Shown: positions 62,648 to 64,000 of the stretch, one piece after another | How the letters are laid out: each line of letters opens with the position of its first letter | Position numbering within the stretch: the first letter of the stretch is position 1 | Assembly: GCF_012220205.1 (NCBI RefSeq) | Contig: NZ_CP047225.1 | Location: 744,001-808,000, forward strand | Length of the DNA: 64,000 bases | Source of the DNA: Mycoplasmopsis gallinacea | GTDB taxonomy: Bacteria; Bacillota_I; Bacilli_A; Mycoplasmatales; Metamycoplasmataceae | Direction of reading: 5' to 3' | Notes under the pieces: model-generated | What the model saw: the letters and a program-made list of their open reading frames with translations, nothing else | Database searches by the model: none | What the model was told of the DNA's origin: nothing | Made by a program: the position numbers and the translations under genes

Positions 62648-63702
62648 TGAGCCAGAATTTATTCAAATTTGCTCCAAATAAACAAAGAAATAATATTCGC
62701 TATCACGTTGAAAAAAACGGCTTTCTAAGGCGTTTTTTCAGGTCTAAAATCAATATTATTCTTCTTGCTATTTTGCTTTTAATGCTGTTATTTTCGTTTA
62801 TCAGTCTTTTTTTTACAAGTGACCATTTTACCAAAAATGAACATGATTTTGAAATATCTCACTTAGTGAAGCCTATTTTTAGCTCCAATCAAGATTATTA
62901 TTTAGCTAATAATAACTCTTCAATATCAAATGAAATTATCAATAATTTAAAGCAGCACAAAATCAATTATAAAATTGAGGGAATGCCTTTTAATCGAATT
63001 GTTTTCAATCATCGTGAATACTTAGAAAAAACAGGTTTTAGTCACTGATTAATTTTAGGAACTGATGCACAAGGTAAAGATGTTTTAATTCACTCATTGC
63101 AGCTTTTTTGTGTAAGTGTAAGTATCGCTATTGCTCTTTTCATCTTAGAATTTTTCTTTGGGTTTTATCTTGGAAGTTACTTGGCTTTTTCTGAATCTTT
63201 CTTTATTAAAAATTTAATCAAAGGTTTTAACTTATTTATCTCACTTCCGGATATTTTGACCATTTTAATTGCGCTTTTAATTTTCCAAAATAAATTAGCT
63301 GTTTATATTGTTATTTTTATAACTGGAACAATTAGAATTAGCTATTGAAGTTATAATTACACATTAGAATTTATAGGTCAAGATATACTTAAAAATATGC
63401 TTTATATTCATGGAAATAAATTTAGAGTAATAAATAAGTATATTTTCAAAAACATTGTGGGAAAGGTTTTGGTTTTATTTGCTCGGAGAATTAATTATAT
63501 TATATTCTTTATTGCAACAATTCATTTTTACGGATATCATTTTGACAATAATGTAGCCGTTTTATTTCAAAAAAACTGAGAATATCGAGCTATAAACTGG
63601 GCTCAAATTGTTTTTCCCGCTCTTTATTTAACTACATTTTTTATTACTTTTCAGTTTTTAACAATCAAAATTGATCTATATCTTGATCCGAAAAATTCAT
63701 AA
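62647..63702 (+). CDS. oppC: Oligopeptide ABC transporter permease OppC-like
   Basis: 351 residues. A large outside loop follows the first membrane segment; HWLILGTDAQGKDVLIHSL is the OppC hallmark (LGTDxxGRD). The cytosolic loop (FIGQDILKNMLYIHGNKFRVINKYIFKN) is a diverged EAA motif. Four TGA codons read as Trp. A terminator follows directly, so the ATPase genes oppD and oppF are not in this transcript. Confidence 0.85.
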
Positions 63703-63706
63703 TCTT

Positions 63707-63729
63707 AGCTTGCTCTCGCAAGCTTTTTA
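63707..63729 (+). terminator. Terminator after oppC
   Basis: AGCTTGC-TCTC-GCAAGCT followed by T5. Confidence 0.85.
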
Positions 63730-63822
63730 TTTTTCATTTATTTCCCTTAATAGCTGCAAAATAGCAAACAAAAACACAAAATAGCATAAGCTAAATTGTG
63801 TTTATATAATTAATTTAGTTTC

Positions 63823-64000
63823 TTAATCATTACCTTTTTTACGTTTTTTAGCAAAACCAATACCAAAAATTATAACTGCTGCTGTAAGAAGCACACCACC
63901 CATAATAACTAATCATTTTAACGCTGCTGCTGAACCAACTTTTAATGAATCAACTTTGGTTTTGTAAGCGCTATAAAGAACTTTTGAAACTCCTTCTGAG
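63823..64000 (-). CDS. C-terminally anchored surface protein, last 58 residues (rest outside window)
   Basis: Reads SEGVSKVLYSAYKTKVDSLKVGSAAALKW, then the membrane segment LVIMGGVLLTAAVIIFGIGFA and the tail KKRKKGND. The layout, and the phrase YSA before the anchor, resemble the end of the GA-module protein at 1-1008 (YSAALEVTK...KKRKKEER), so both probably belong to one surface family. One TGA-Trp. Confidence 0.6.

Noticed and set aside
1-64000. tRNA or rRNA genes
   Set aside because: I looked for T-loop signatures (GTTCGAATC-like) and conserved rRNA blocks and found none outside coding sequence; a covariance-model scan would be decisive.

Overview
The window is a low-GC stretch of a mollicute genome. 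In-frame TGA codons fall where tryptophan is expected in nearly every conserved protein, while TAA and TAG are the stops (genetic code 4). Gene content (mraZ-rsmH-ftsZ without ftsA, fused nadD-yqeK, csd-iscU pair, many small lipoproteins, GA-module surface proteins, ula and opp operons) fits a hominis-group Mycoplasma/Mycoplasmopsis. I cannot name the species.

Layout. 1-5.5 kb: the end of a GA-module surface protein and a convergent lipoprotein gene, separated by an IS1634-like element with a 307-bp direct repeat on each side. 5.6-31.6 kb: mostly housekeeping (valS, folD, rpsT, a PotD-like binding protein, mraZ-rsmH-ftsZ, nusB, csd-iscU, dinB, nadD-yqeK, rluB, an M42 peptidase, ktrB-ktrA, rnjA) with lipoproteins between, one of which (12.8-14.6 kb) carries the motif pattern of family-80 sialyltransferases. 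31.7-35.9 kb: an accessory island bracketed by about 430-bp direct repeats of the rnjA end, holding an HNH-like protein, a PnuC-type transporter fused to a nucleoside-kinase-like domain, and an IS30-family element. 36.3-38.6 kb: tsaC and an endonuclease-I-type nuclease lipoprotein. 39.0-44.2 kb: a complete type III restriction-modification operon bracketed by 218-bp direct repeats of the 3' end of an rpiR-type regulator gene. 44.2-54.0 kb: that regulator and the divergent ula (ascorbate/pentonate phosphate) PTS operon, whose first gene is split at codon 4 by a second IS1634-like copy. 54.0-64.0 kb: a C39-type ABC exporter with a small membrane partner, a ybeY-cdd fusion, era, oppABC and the end of another anchored surface protein.

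Three themes stand out. (1) Three separate insertions each sit between long target duplications (307, about 430 and 218 bp). (2) Three promoters (the sialyltransferase-like lipoprotein, the transporter-kinase fusion and the type III mod gene) have a 12-17 base A or T run at the -10/-35 spacer, the architecture of phase-variable mycoplasma promoters. (3) About twenty single-base frameshifts, mostly in A/T runs, interrupt conserved genes and cluster at 19-30 kb. This looks more like indel error in the assembly than real decay, so the genes are annotated over their full extent with the break positions given.
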